Shown here: positions 57,278 through 64,000 of the stretch, one piece after another
Numbering within the stretch: position 1 is the stretch's first letter
Layout of the letters: the number at the start of each line of letters is the position of its first letter
NCBI GenBank assembly: GCA_028278325.1
Contig: JANQEO010000275.1
Span: forward strand, 54,541 to 118,540
DNA from: Candidatus Binatia bacterium
GTDB lineage: Bacteria; Desulfobacterota; Binatia; UBA1149; JAJCZL01
Length of the DNA: 64,000 bases
Direction of reading: 5' to 3'
Notes under the pieces: generated by a model
What the model was told of the DNA's origin: nothing
Seen by the model: the letters and a program-made list of their open reading frames with translations, nothing else
The model's database searches: none
Position numbers and translations under genes: made by a program

Positions 57278-58981
57278 ATGAAACGCAAGTGGATCATTGT
57301 TCTCGGCGCTCTGGTGTTCATCGTCCTGGTAGCACGGCTGTTCGTGACCGGCGTGCAGATAGAGCCGGGCAGCTATCTGATGGTCGAGCTCAGCGGTGAA
57401 TTCGCCGAAGGCCGGCCAAGCGACCTGGTCTCCCAGTTGCTCGATGACCGCCGGTCCCTGGTCGACTTACTCGACACCCTCGACAAGGCTCGGCACGACG
57501 ACCGGATAAGCGGCGCGATCGTGAGGGTGGGGGCCCTTTCCACCGGCTGGGGCCAGGCCCAAGAAGTGCGCACGGCGTTGGCCAGACTTCGAGAGAGCGG
57601 CAAGCAAGTGGTCACCTTCATCGACGGCCACGTGTTCGGCGGTAATCAGGAATACTACGTGGCATCTGTGGCCGATCGGCTTTTCGTGCCGCCTTCGGCT
57701 TCTCCTTTGATGAACGGACTGTCGGCCCACTACCTCTTCCTGGGCGGGGTGTGGGAGAAGGCCGACATCAGCATGGAGGTAGAGCAGATCCGCGAGTACA
57801 AGACTTTCGGTGACATGCTCTCCAGGCGCGACATGTCCGGCGCTCACCGCGAAATGGCCAATTCCATCCTCGACGATGTCAACGGCCAGTTCATCTCGGC
57901 TATCGCCGAGGGTCGCTCCATCGACCCCGAGCGGGTCCGAGCCTTGATCGATGACTGTCCCGCGAACGCCGAGGGGCTGGTCGATGCGGGACTGGCCGAC
58001 GGCATCCGGTTCTTCGACGAAATCGCCGACGAGCTGGGAGACGGTCAAACTGCAGCCATCGTCGAGGAGTCCGACTATTCGAGCGTCAAGAGGAGCGACC
58101 TGGGTCTGGGTGGAGGAGACAGGATCGCCGTCATCCACGCTAGCGGAATCATCATCCCGGGAAAGGAGGACGGTCGTGGCGCTTTCGGCGCCGAGATCGG
58201 CGCCAAGACTCTGATCGACGCATTCAAACAGGCCAGCTCCGACGACCGCGTAAGGGCCATCGTATTCAGGATCGATAGCCCCGGTGGTTCGCCCGACGCT
58301 TCCGATGAGGTGTGGAAACAGATCCAACTCAGCCGTGCCAAGAAGCCGGTCGTCGTGTCTCTGGGCAACGTCGCCGCTTCGGGCGGCTACTACATGGCGG
58401 CCGGCGCCGACCGCATAGTGACCAACCCCGCCACTTTCACCGGTTCCATCGGGGTGGTGCTGTTCAAGCCCGACGTGTCCGGCCTGCTGGAGCGGCTCGG
58501 TGTCGGTAGCGAAGGCCTCAGCCGTGGACGTTACTCACGCGTGCTGGACATAACCAAGCCGCTCGATGCCGACGAGCTGGGGTTGATCCGTCGACAAATG
58601 GCAAGGGTGTACGAGTTGTTCCTGGAAAGGGTTGCGAGCGGACGCCAGATGATGCGTGACGACGTCGACCGCGTGGGGGCCGGAAGAGTTTGGACGGGGC
58701 AGCAAGCCGTGGGCCGAGGTCTGGCCGACGAACTCGGAGGCCTGCGCGAAGCCGTGGAATCGGCGGCAAGAGCAGCCGACATTGCCGACCCCGACTCCAT
58801 CGACCTGGTCTACTATCCGCCTCCCAAGGGCCTCGCCGAGACCCTGCTGTCACTGGGCGGTGCTCAGGCTCGGGCGGTGATCCCGACTGCGCTCAGGGAG
58901 TACCTGGGAGAACTGACGTCGTATGCCGGGCTCACACCCGGGATCTACACGCTGCTACCGGGGCCGCTGTCGGTTCATTGA
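57278..58981 (+). CDS. sppA: signal peptide peptidase SppA, long form
   Basis: 567 residues, membrane-anchored by an N-terminal helix (WIIVLGALVFIVLVARLFV). Two tandem S49 domains. The first supplies the catalytic lysine, Lys175 in EQIREYKTFGD, and the second supplies the nucleophile Ser368 in NVAASGGYYMA, preceded by RIDSPGGSPDASDE. This Lys/Ser split across the repeat is that of the E. coli 67-kDa form. It removes residual signal peptides from the membrane. Divergent from the lipoate-ligase-like gene. Confidence 0.92.
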   Translation: MKRKWIIVLGALVFIVLVARLFVTGVQIEPGSYLMVELSGEFAEGRPSDLVSQLLDDRRSLVDLLDTLDKARHDDRISGAIVRVGALSTGWGQAQEVRTALARLRESGKQVVTFIDGHVFGGNQEYYVASVADRLFVPPSASPLMNGLSAHYLFLGGVWEKADISMEVEQIREYKTFGDMLSRRDMSGAHREMANSILDDVNGQFISAIAEGRSIDPERVRALIDDCPANAEGLVDAGLADGIRFFDEIADELGDGQTAAIVEESDYSSVKRSDLGLGGGDRIAVIHASGIIIPGKEDGRGAFGAEIGAKTLIDAFKQASSDDRVRAIVFRIDSPGGSPDASDEVWKQIQLSRAKKPVVVSLGNVAASGGYYMAAGADRIVTNPATFTGSIGVVLFKPDVSGLLERLGVGSEGLSRGRYSRVLDITKPLDADELGLIRRQMARVYELFLERVASGRQMMRDDVDRVGAGRVWTGQQAVGRGLADELGGLREAVESAARAADIADPDSIDLVYYPPPKGLAETLLSLGGAQARAVIPTALREYLGELTSYAGLTPGIYTLLPGPLSVH

Positions 58982-58993
58982 CGGCGCAGCAAC

Positions 58994-59335
58994 TCAGAGC
59001 TTCCTGTACTCGTCCTCTGAGAATCCGAAGATATAATGCGACCCTTTGACGACCAAAGGCCGTTTGAGCAGGTTCATGTCGTCGAGCATGAGAGCGACGG
59101 CCTTGGCCTTGCTGACCTTCTTTCCCTTCAACCCCAACGCCTTGTAGGGAGTGCTTCGCGGGTTGAGAAAATCCTCCACCGGCCGTTTGGCGATCAGTGA
59201 CTCCAACTCCTTCTTGTCGAGGGGATCCTTGTCGTAGTCCCGCCACTCGATGGCCACGCCCAGTTCTCGCAAGAGACCTCTTGCTTTGCGGCAGGTGCTT
59301 CAAGTGGATTTACAGTACCCGCGTATCTTGCTCAC
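58994..59335 (-). CDS. selenoprotein of the ArsC/Spx family with a UxxC active site
   Basis: 113 residues, from GTG 59335, read through an in-frame TGA at 59300-59302 as selenocysteine (residue 12). The N-terminus then reads M-S-K-I-R-G-Y-C-K-S-T-U-S-T-C-R-K-A. U12-S-T-C15 replaces the C-S-T-C-R-K-A site of ArsC/Spx/YusI thioredoxin-fold proteins. The Y-x4-U spacing equals Y-x4-C of E. coli ArsC. The body (FLNPRSTPYKALGL, LLKRPLVVKG, IFGFSEDEY) matches the Spx/MgsR-YusI branch better than true arsenate reductases. AGGAGG lies 9 nt upstream of the GTG, and a SECIS-like hairpin lies 20 nt after the TGA. Normal gene calling would start at TTG 59272 and lose the active site. Probable role: thiol-disulphide or selenol redox reaction in the cytoplasm. 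An alternative is a pseudogene or sequencing error, which I consider less likely. Confidence 0.85.
59269..59284 (-). promoter_or_regulatory. bacterial SECIS element for the UGA at 59300-59302
   Basis: On the minus strand the mRNA reads GCAAGAGGUCUCUUGC. It forms a stem GCAAG/CUUGC (up to 7 bp with the inner pairs) around the apical loop AGGUCU. Twenty nucleotides separate the UGA from this loop; bacterial SECIS loops lie about 16-37 nt after the UGA. From memory, the E. coli fdhF SECIS has the same AGGUCU loop, with the GU pair contacted by SelB. The hairpin overlaps the codons for residues 18-23 of the protein, so the codons serve both purposes. Confidence 0.8.
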
Positions 59336-59383
59336 GTCGCTTCTCCTCCTTCAGTCCTGCTTCAGTCCCGTCGGGTTCAGGGT

Positions 59384-59740
59384 TCATTCCTTCTTCGGCG
59401 TGCCGGCCCTCTCCTGTATCCTCTCGAGGCCGGCCTCGACTGCCTCCCTGTCGTTCCTGGCAAGCCCGGCCGTAAACGCTGCCGTCAACATACGCATGGC
59501 CTGGCCCTCGGCAGTGCCGAGCTCGTCGCCCAGAGTCGTCAGATCCGCCATGGCCGTCGCGATGCTCACGAGCGCCGCCTGCCTGTCCCCCTGGTCCCGC
59601 TGGGCCATAGCGCGGATCAACCCCTCTCTCACCTTGTCGACGACGGGCGCCGCCGCCGGGCCGAGGACCGTAGTCAACTCATCGAGACCGCGGACGAGGC
59701 CCTCGAGGGGGAAAGAACTTTGGTTCTGCTGGTCGGACAC
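59384..59740 (-). CDS. hypothetical helical protein upstream of the selenoprotein
   Basis: No family recognised. About 118 residues from GTG 59740 (MSDQQNQSS), or 135 from ATG 59791, which would overlap the divergent YciI gene by 24 bp. Ala-rich amphipathic helices dominate (LVRGLDELTTVLGPAAAPVVDKVRE; EGQAMRMLTAAFTAGLA), then a charged tail ERIQERAGTPKKE. No signal peptide. It lies 48 bp upstream of the selenoprotein on the same strand, so the two may form an operon. Confidence 0.55.
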   Translation of the reverse strand: MSDQQNQSSFPLEGLVRGLDELTTVLGPAAAPVVDKVREGLIRAMAQRDQGDRQAALVSIATAMADLTTLGDELGTAEGQAMRMLTAAFTAGLARNDREAVEAGLERIQERAGTPKKE

Positions 59741-59767
59741 GTTAGATAATCCGACGAGGTTGCCGGA

Positions 59768-60037
59768 ATGTTGTTCGTGATTATCGGTCATGACGGGCCC
59801 GATGCAAAACGGCTGCGCCCCACCTTGAGGCCTGCCCACCTCGAGCATCTCTCGGCATTGGCGGCCGAGGGTAGAATCAAGCTCGCCGGCCCCTTGACCG
59901 ACGGCCACGGCAGCTTAATCGTCATCGAAGCCGACGACGAACAAGAGGTACGCGACATTGCTGCCGCCGACCCTTACAACGGCAGCGTCTTCGAGAGCCT
60001 CGAGATCCATCCCTTCAAACAGGTTCTCCCCGACTAG
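59768..60037 (+). CDS. YciI-family protein
   Basis: 89 residues, ferredoxin-like fold of the YciI/DGPF family: IGHDGPDAKRLRPTLRPAHLEHL, then GRIKLAGPL, GSLIVIEADD and a C-terminal DPYNGSVF. The family is linked to dimeric alpha-beta barrel enzymes of unknown substrate; the conserved His and Asp residues are present. A GAGG site lies about 9 nt before ATG 59768. Divergent from the hypothetical gene. Confidence 0.85.
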   Translation: MLFVIIGHDGPDAKRLRPTLRPAHLEHLSALAAEGRIKLAGPLTDGHGSLIVIEADDEQEVRDIAAADPYNGSVFESLEIHPFKQVLPD

Positions 60038-60080
60038 TCTGTCGCGCCGGACACGGCACCTGTGCTAGCGTTGTAGCTGT

Positions 60081-61406
60081 ATGACCTTGAACGGCCCCGA
60101 TCCGCGGATCTACGCTGAGCGTCGCGCCAGCCTGCGCGAAAAGCTGGATACGGCCGTTCTGTTCATCCCGCCTCTGTCCCACGCCGTCTACTCCAACGAC
60201 GTCCACTACCGTTACCGTCCCCGCACCAACCTTCGATACCTGAGCGGCTTCGAGGAACCCGCCGGACTGATGCTGAGCAACTGCGGCGGCGATGAGGACG
60301 GCTTCACCTTGTTCGTAATGCCTCGGGATGCCGAGAGCGAAACGTGGACGGGACGACGCGCCGGCATCGAGGGCGCCACGCAGGACTATGGAGCCGATCA
60401 AGCCTATCCGCAGAGCCACATGTTCGAGAAGCTGCGCGGGCAACTCGCGAACGCCAAGACCCTCTACTATGAGCTCTCCCCCGATCAGCAGACCAACCAG
60501 ACCGTCAACGAGGTCGTCGCCTCGATAAACAAGGAGCGTCCGCGCACCGGAGGAGGCCCGCTCTCCGTGGTGGATGCGGGTGCCCTTGTCGACGACATGC
60601 GTCTGATCAAGGGCGATGAAGAGATCGAGCTGCTACGCGCTGCCTGCGACGCCAGTGCGAGGGGTCACCTCAGGCTGATGGAGGGACTGGCGCCGGGACA
60701 GTACGAATACCAAGCCGAGGCGATGATGGAATACGAGTTTCGCGCCGCCGGTTGTGCCGGCCCCGCCTACGGCACGATAGTCGCATCGGGATCCAACGCA
60801 TCGGTTCTTCACTACACGGCCAACGACAAACGGCTGCGTGACGGCGACGTGATCCTGGTCGATGCCGGCGGAGAGTACGGAGGGTACTGCGCCGATATCA
60901 CCAGAACCTTTCCGGTCGGGAAGCACTATTCCGAGCCCCAAGCGCGCGTTTACGACGTCGTGCTCGACGCTCAGACCGCTGCGATAGAGACGGTAAGACC
61001 CGGCGTTACCTACGCGCAGGTTCACGAAGCCGCCGTCGAGGTGCTGACTCAGGGACTCCTCTCCCTCGGCGCGCTCGAAGGCGGCCTGCGTGAATGCGTA
61101 GATTCGGAGGCCTACAAACCGTACTTCATGCACCGCACCAGTCATTGGCTCGGAATGGACGTGCACGACGTCGGCAGCTATCGCAGCGGCGAAGGCTCGC
61201 GGGTCCTCGAGGCGGGCATAGTCCTGACCGTGGAGCCCGGGTTGTATTTTCGCTCAGACGCGACGGTGCCCGAGGAGCTCAGAGGCATAGGCGTTCGCAT
61301 CGAAGACGATGTGGCGGTAACAGAGGACGGGCACGACGTGTTGTCGTCGAAGGTGCCCAAGGCGCGCGCGGAAATCGAAAAGCTCAGAAACGGTGTCGGG
61401 TCCTAG
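60081..61406 (+). CDS. pepP: Xaa-Pro aminopeptidase (aminopeptidase P)
   Basis: 441 residues. N-terminal AMP-N domain (about 1-165: RYRPRTNLRYLSGFEEP). Pita-bread catalytic domain with the five metal ligands: Asp in VDAGGEYGGYCADITRTFPVG (two), His in TSHWLGMDVHDVG, Glu in VEPGLYF and Glu in GVRIEDDV. It releases an N-terminal residue preceding proline in the cytoplasm. The stop overlaps by 4 bp the stop of the convergent cytochrome gene. Confidence 0.94.
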   Translation: MTLNGPDPRIYAERRASLREKLDTAVLFIPPLSHAVYSNDVHYRYRPRTNLRYLSGFEEPAGLMLSNCGGDEDGFTLFVMPRDAESETWTGRRAGIEGATQDYGADQAYPQSHMFEKLRGQLANAKTLYYELSPDQQTNQTVNEVVASINKERPRTGGGPLSVVDAGALVDDMRLIKGDEEIELLRAACDASARGHLRLMEGLAPGQYEYQAEAMMEYEFRAAGCAGPAYGTIVASGSNASVLHYTANDKRLRDGDVILVDAGGEYGGYCADITRTFPVGKHYSEPQARVYDVVLDAQTAAIETVRPGVTYAQVHEAAVEVLTQGLLSLGALEGGLRECVDSEAYKPYFMHRTSHWLGMDVHDVGSYRSGEGSRVLEAGIVLTVEPGLYFRSDATVPEELRGIGVRIEDDVAVTEDGHDVLSSKVPKARAEIEKLRNGVGS

Positions 61407-61726
61407 CGGACGCCGGCGTGGGCCGACAGGTAATCGACGATCAGGCGCCTCTCCTCGTCGGTCAGCTTCAGCCCTCTCCTCTTGAACTCGCCCTCTTCCA
61501 TCAAACGCACCTGTGTCTTCCACATCTCGGCAGTGAGAAGTGAAGGATGGAACAAAACGTGACAGCCGCTGCACTTGGCCCGGTAGGCTCTGGCTCCCGG
61601 CGTGCCTGCTTCGGGCATTTCCTTGGTGCATGCCGAGGCGCTGAGGGCGATGCAGGCCAGCACGGCCGCCAACAGACTTCCGAAACGGCGCCGCGATCGC
61701 ACGCCGGTAGGACGACCCCTGCTCAT
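61403..61726 (-). CDS. small lipoprotein with a c-type heme site
   Basis: About 107 residues from ATG 61726, with GGAG just upstream; a TTG at 61762 would overlap queD. A basic, hydrophobic signal segment ends at SASAC, a fair lipobox. One heme-attachment motif, CSGCH, lies near residue 48 in AKCSGCHVLFHPS, and MWKTQVRLMEEG offers a possible Met ligand. It is probably a membrane-anchored mono-heme cytochrome; the electron partner is unknown. Confidence 0.75.
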   Translation of the reverse strand: MSRGRPTGVRSRRRFGSLLAAVLACIALSASACTKEMPEAGTPGARAYRAKCSGCHVLFHPSLLTAEMWKTQVRLMEEGEFKRRGLKLTDEERRLIVDYLSAHAGVR

Positions 61727-61758
61727 CCTGCTCCGCCTGCTCCTCAAGGCATCCGGCC

Positions 61759-62256
61759 TCAATCCTCATCGAGCTGAAGCCGACAACGGGCCTCTTGAGA
61801 CGGCGCTTCGGCCACACCCACCTCGATGGCCAGGAGACGGCGGCTGCGAACGGCATCGAGGCTCTCGACCAGGCGCTGACACAGATAGCCTGCCAGGTCC
61901 TCAGCCGAGGAATGCTGTACGGGTAGCAGGACACAATCCTGCTCCGGGATGCTGAACCGGCTGCCGTCCTCACAAACCAGGCGTATCTGGCCGTCGTCCT
62001 TGCTGATGTCGATACAGTCGCTTTGCTCAGGAACGATAACTCGTTCGTTCATCTCGCTGCAAAGCCGTCGCGCAGCGGTTTTTATCTCGTCGAAATCCAC
62101 GACGTATCCATCGCTGCCGACCTCACCTTCAACGCGAACCGACACTCGATAATTGTGGCCGTGAAGCTTCTCACGGAACCCCGGGTAGGCGATGAAGTGC
62201 GCGGCGTTGAACTTGAAATCGTCCTTGCTGACGAAAACCTCGTAGGTTGCCCTCAC
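61759..62256 (-). CDS. 6-pyruvoyl-tetrahydropterin synthase family protein (QueD/PTPS-III-like)
   Basis: 165 residues from GTG 62256, overlapping the dusB stop (GTGA). The zinc ligands His20 (FNAAHF), His32 and His34 (LHGHNY) are in place. The catalytic Cys of QueD/PTPS (C-x-x-L-H-G-H) is absent; residues 28-34 read R-E-K-L-H-G-H, putting Glu29 at E-x-x-HGH. That Glu pattern is a feature of PTPS-III, which can replace FolB in folate synthesis by producing 6-hydroxymethyl-dihydropterin. No folB lies near folK in this window. A role in queuosine synthesis remains possible. Confidence 0.8.
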   Translation of the reverse strand: MRATYEVFVSKDDFKFNAAHFIAYPGFREKLHGHNYRVSVRVEGEVGSDGYVVDFDEIKTAARRLCSEMNERVIVPEQSDCIDISKDDGQIRLVCEDGSRFSIPEQDCVLLPVQHSSAEDLAGYLCQRLVESLDAVRSRRLLAIEVGVAEAPSQEARCRLQLDED

Positions 62257-63284
62257 GCGACCCTCTCCAGACGCGGCATACGCTCTCCACGTGCCAGCAT
62301 GAATTCGGCGAACAGGCCGTCGACCGTTTCGACGTCGGCCGCTTTGCCGATCGCTCGGCGCAGAGCCGCCGCTCCACCCTGACCTTTCACCAGCCGGCAG
62401 GCCAAGCCCCGATAGCGCCCCATGAACGCACGGTCAGGAAGGGTCTCGCGCAGAGCGTCCCGGAACGCACCCATCGCCTCGATACGCTCGGCCGGCCCTG
62501 GATGCGGGATCGGCTCACCCGCGAGATGGGCTCGTATCTGGGCAAAGATCCATGGATTGTCCAGGGCGGCGCGCCCTATCATGATGCCGTCGGCGGCACC
62601 GGAACCGAGCCGCTCTTGGGCACACTCGACGGTCGTCACGTCACCGCTACCGATCACCGGAATCGACAGCGCTTCGCGGATCTCGGCAACCAGGTCCCAG
62701 TCGGCCCTGCCCGTATACGACTGCACCCTGGTGCGGCCGTGTACGGCCAACATGGACGCTCCCGCAGATTCCACCAAGCGCGCGACCTCGAGGGCGTTAC
62801 GGTTGGCGTCATCCCAGCCGGCGCGGATCTTCGCTGTTACCGGGATCGAGACAGCACGACGTACGGCCGCGACCACCTCGGCCAGATGACGGGGCTCCTT
62901 CATCAACGCCGCCCCTCCGCCCCGCCTCACCACTTTGGGCGCGGGACAACCGCAATTGATATCCACGACGTCAGCGCCGGCGTCTTCGACCATCCTGGCC
63001 GCGGTGACCATGCGGTCGATGTCGGCGCCGAATATCTGTATCGAAACGGGCCGCTCGCTCTCCAGGAAGCGCAGCATGGCCTTGGTCTTGGCGTTGTCCC
63101 GGCTCAACCCCTCGGCCGCTACGAACTCGCTGACCACAAGGCCGACGGACGCTCCGCTGCACCGAAGCACGAGGCGCCGGAAAGCACTGTCGGTAACACC
63201 CGACATCGGCGATAGAACCAGATTGGTGCGTGCTTGCACCGATCCAGTGCCATCGCCGATAGAGATTGGCCTGACCAGAGACAT
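62253..63284 (-). CDS. dusB: tRNA-dihydrouridine synthase
   Basis: 343 residues from ATG 63284; the longer frame upstream runs into the HTH gene. FMN TIM barrel: LVLSPMSGVTDSAFRRL near residue 22, catalytic Cys113 in INCGCPAPKVVR, AVHGRTRVQSYTG and VIGSGDVTT for FMN/tRNA contacts. It reduces specific uridines in the tRNA D-loop. In E. coli dusB is paired with a DNA-binding gene (fis); here it follows a small HTH gene on the same strand. Confidence 0.93.
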   Translation of the reverse strand: MSLVRPISIGDGTGSVQARTNLVLSPMSGVTDSAFRRLVLRCSGASVGLVVSEFVAAEGLSRDNAKTKAMLRFLESERPVSIQIFGADIDRMVTAARMVEDAGADVVDINCGCPAPKVVRRGGGAALMKEPRHLAEVVAAVRRAVSIPVTAKIRAGWDDANRNALEVARLVESAGASMLAVHGRTRVQSYTGRADWDLVAEIREALSIPVIGSGDVTTVECAQERLGSGAADGIMIGRAALDNPWIFAQIRAHLAGEPIPHPGPAERIEAMGAFRDALRETLPDRAFMGRYRGLACRLVKGQGGAAALRRAIGKAADVETVDGLFAEFMLARGERMPRLERVA

Positions 63285-63306
63285 CAGCGGCGCCCAGGCT
63301 GACAAC

Positions 63307-63588
63307 CTAGACGCGGCGATTGCTGTCTGCAACCCTCCCGGCGGCGCCACTCAGCTGGCGCGGAAAGTACGGCGTACGCGTTACACCGTAGGGCTTCTCC
63401 TCGTATATGAAGGCATCTTCCACGCTGACATTCAGCGCGTTGCAGATCTTGAGCGCCGTGCGCACCGTCGGGACGATGCGCGAGTTCTTTACGCGGTTGA
63501 TGTAGCTCTGAGCCAGTCCCGTGCGCCGTGAGAGCTCCATCTCGGTCCATCCCTTGTCGTAGAGTATCTTGGAAAGTCGTGTCTTCAT
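63307..63588 (-). CDS. XRE-family helix-turn-helix regulator
   Basis: 93 residues from ATG 63588. The Cro/CI-type HTH spans about 5-60: ILYDKGWTEMELSRRTGLAQ and SYINRVKNSRIVPTVRTALK, then ALNVSVEDAF. Its C-terminal tail (PRQLSGAAGRVADSNRR) is short and unstructured, with no ligand domain. It lies 22 bp before dusB on the same strand and probably heads the dusB-PTPS-cytochrome unit. Confidence 0.85.
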   Translation of the reverse strand: MKTRLSKILYDKGWTEMELSRRTGLAQSYINRVKNSRIVPTVRTALKICNALNVSVEDAFIYEEKPYGVTRTPYFPRQLSGAAGRVADSNRRV

Positions 63589-63724
63589 GAGTCCGGCATC
63601 CACCCCCGGTGATTGATGGCGCTGAACTAAGGCGGGGCGGGGAAAGGATCAATGACTGTCGGGCATGATACGCACCTCCCGACGTGTTTGGGTTCCGACC
63701 GCCCATATGGACGCCGGAAATAAC

Positions 63725-63755
63725 GAGGGCCCACACGCGATGCGTGCGGGCCCTC
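63725..63755 (-). terminator. terminator hairpin of the Cys-rich gene at the window end
   Basis: An imperfect 14-bp hairpin (GAGGGCCC outer stem, one A/C mismatch, then CACGC pairing with GCGTG, loop of three). On the minus strand it is followed by GTTATTTCC, a U-rich stretch. It sits 26 bp downstream of the stop of the gene at 63782. Confidence 0.7.
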
Positions 63756-63781
63756 AGTCTCAGGACCCTAGACCCCGGGAT

Positions 63782-64000
63782 CTAGGGGCAGCCACCGGCG
63801 CCGGGCACGTAGAGGCAATCGCCCGATGAGCATATGCCCACGCCGCCCGCGCAGTCGTTGTTCGACGCGCAACCGTGGGGCGCTCCGGCGCAGATGATCG
63901 TCGACGTCGCCTGGGTGCGTACACGTCCCGGTCCCGGCAGACCGGCCACCTTGTTGATGGCCGGACCGGCAGCCGTCGGCGGTATGCAGAACGTAGCCAC
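63782..64000 (-). CDS. secreted Cys-rich protein, C-terminal fragment (gene continues beyond the window)
   Basis: Only the last 73 codons are inside the window; the Met shown by ORF callers is an internal GTG. The C-terminus reads TFCIPPTAAGPAINKVAGLPGPG, then a Cys-rich CASNNDCAGGVGICSSGDC and a final GGCP. TFCIPPT...GLPGPG is the same motif as at the end of the 19655 protein (TFCIPPTSSP...GLPGPG). It is therefore a paralogue. CAGGVGICSSGDC is like the short Cys repeats of that protein. Confidence 0.8.
   Translation of the reverse strand: MATFCIPPTAAGPAINKVAGLPGPGRVRTQATSTIICAGAPHGCASNNDCAGGVGICSSGDCLYVPGAGGCP

Noticed and set aside
58994..59272. Short ArsC-like ORF starting at TTG 59272
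   Set aside because: It lacks the first beta strand and the active site, has no ribosome binding site, and homology continues upstream across the TGA. The UGA-as-Sec reading explains all of these.
58994..59335. True arsenate reductase (ArsC) assignment
   Set aside because: Of the Arg residues that bind arsenate in E. coli ArsC, the last (in RLCRP) is replaced by an aromatic FGF region. The C-terminal half fits the Spx/MgsR-YusI branch better. The arsRM operon is 16 kb away.

Overview
The window is 64 kb of GC-rich, densely packed bacterial chromosome. It contains about 64 protein genes and no tRNA, rRNA, CRISPR array or insertion sequence that I could see. GTG and TTG starts are common, and many neighbouring genes overlap by four bases. 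The gene set points to a Gram-negative, respiring heterotroph: outer-membrane-type lipoproteins, DegP, ETF plus a membrane Fe-S oxidoreductase, several acyl-CoA enzymes and a Na+-pumping decarboxylase. The xerC-hslVU-argBDFGH-lipoprotein-lysA-dap order resembles the arg/dap clusters of Deltaproteobacteria-like genomes. Two secreted Cys-rich proteins share a C-terminal motif that I associate with environmental genomes of the Desulfobacterota/Binatota/Myxococcota type. That placement is inference only; no marker gene here settles it.

Layout. 1-15 kb: xerC, hslV, hslU, then arginine biosynthesis (argB, D, F, G, H), a small lipoprotein, fabD, and lysine/diaminopimelate genes (lysA, dapF, dapA, dapB). 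15-19 kb: folK, a TalC/FSA-type transaldolase, a PAS-response regulator hybrid without a kinase ATPase domain, a PduO-type cobalamin adenosyltransferase and a metallo-beta-lactamase-fold hydrolase. 19-22 kb: a 600-bp hairpin-rich gap, a strong promoter, a large secreted Cys-rich protein and a strong terminator. 22-31 kb: lipid and acyl-CoA enzymes (MDR oxidoreductase, 3-hydroxyacyl-CoA dehydrogenase, aldehyde dehydrogenase, SDR-acyltransferase-patatin module) plus two proteins that look like degenerate members of known enzyme families. 31-42 kb: an AidB-like acyl-CoA dehydrogenase, a HAD protein, a three-gene methylcrotonyl-CoA-type carboxylase, a free-standing formyl-THF hydrolase-like protein, an IclR regulator and etfBA. 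42-45 kb: arsR-arsM and the Fe-S oxidoreductase that probably takes electrons from ETF. 45-51 kb: a methylmalonyl-CoA decarboxylase Na+ pump (alpha, delta, biotin carrier, beta), the methylmalonyl-CoA mutase large subunit and pyruvoyl-dependent arginine decarboxylase. 51-64 kb: RNase R, DegP, Hsp20, HIT, a lipoate-ligase-like protein, SppA, PepP, PTPS/QueD-like, DusB and the 3' end of a second Cys-rich secreted protein.

How it works together. Acyl-CoA dehydrogenase activity would feed ETF and then the membrane Fe-S protein. The branched-chain/propionate side combines MCC-type carboxylation, methylmalonyl-CoA mutase with its adenosylcobalamin supply (PduO), and a decarboxylase that couples CO2 release to Na+ export.

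The main discovery is at 58994-59335 on the minus strand. This is an ArsC/Spx-family redox protein whose first active-site cysteine codon is an in-frame TGA. It is followed 20 nt later by a hairpin with the apical sequence AGGUCU. The reading frame, a strong ribosome binding site, homology on both sides of the TGA and the hairpin together indicate a selenoprotein (U-x-x-C) that an ordinary gene caller truncates.
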